64,000 nucleotides of DNA from Halovenus marina. GTDB taxonomy: Archaea; Halobacteriota; Halobacteria; Halobacteriales; Haloarculaceae. Location: assembly GCF_051414115.1 (NCBI RefSeq), contig NZ_JBLKNZ010000002.1, forward strand, positions 1 to 64,000, read 5' to 3'. Within the stretch, counting starts at the first letter, position 1. Each line of letters starts with the position of its first letter. Under the pieces are notes generated by a model. The model was not told the origin of the DNA. It searched no databases and was given only the letters and a program-made list of their open reading frames with translations. Position numbers and translations under genes: made by a program. Positions 63,967 to 64,000 of this stretch are shown in pieces.

Positions 63967-64000
63967 GGTGCTGACCCGTTGCGAGTCTCGTTAGAACAAG

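Noticed and set aside
1..64000. CRISPR arrays, rRNA and tRNA genes
   Set aside because: No regularly spaced repeat-spacer units, no T-loop/anticodon arrangements and no rRNA-like segments were noticed.

Overview
The window reads as haloarchaeal (class Halobacteria) DNA. Proteins are strongly acidic, GC is high in the housekeeping-like parts, exported proteins carry twin-arginine plus lipobox or Tat signals, promoters are archaeal TATA boxes close to the start codon, and the many broken transposases are of halobacterial type. No rRNA, tRNA or CRISPR array is visible.

Region 1 (about 0.6-28.2 kb) is a carbohydrate-catabolism island. It holds a uronate-dehydrogenase-like SDR, a complete oligopeptide-type (Dpp/Opp) ABC transporter whose solute-binding lipoprotein lies 8 kb from its permeases and ATPases, two mannonate dehydratases, a Gfo/Idh/MocA oxidoreductase, an HSL-type esterase, an IclR regulator, a Cys-type sulfatase, a DUF4432/mutarotase-like protein, a GH38 alpha-mannosidase encoded in two overlapping frames, two DUF4185-like propeller proteins (one Tat-exported) and an RraA-family aldolase-like protein. 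Together they suggest uptake and breakdown of a decorated (sulfated or acylated) uronate- or mannose-containing glycan toward 2-keto-3-deoxygluconate. The island is littered with decayed insertion sequences.

Region 2 (28.3-44 kb) is a mobile or accessory region. Two decayed transposases are followed by a small HVO_A0114-like regulator under a palindromic operator, then 1.9 kb of gene-free, compositionally odd, repeat-rich DNA ending in a seven-copy iteron-like array. Next come a winged-helix/coiled-coil protein, a two-gene TraG/VirD4-VirB4-like DNA-transfer ATPase module, RelE-like and MazF-like toxin loci (both apparently damaged), an AAA/DUF234 ATPase, an HNH nuclease, a DEDD exonuclease-like protein and several tiny genes.

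Region 3 (44.2-64 kb) is a defence island. On the plus strand lie an AddB-like nuclease, an AddA/UvrD helicase-nuclease and a PD-(D/E)XK protein. Convergent to them on the minus strand is a BREX-like cluster: a four-TM protein of unknown function (first gene, own promoter), PglX methyltransferase, PglZ, an unknown protein coupled to a HEPN (R-x4-H) protein, and a SNF2-type helicase. BrxA, BrxB and the BrxC/PglY ATPase are not in the window, so this is either a haloarchaeal type-5-like BREX whose ATPase lies outside or a variant system in which other proteins take that role.
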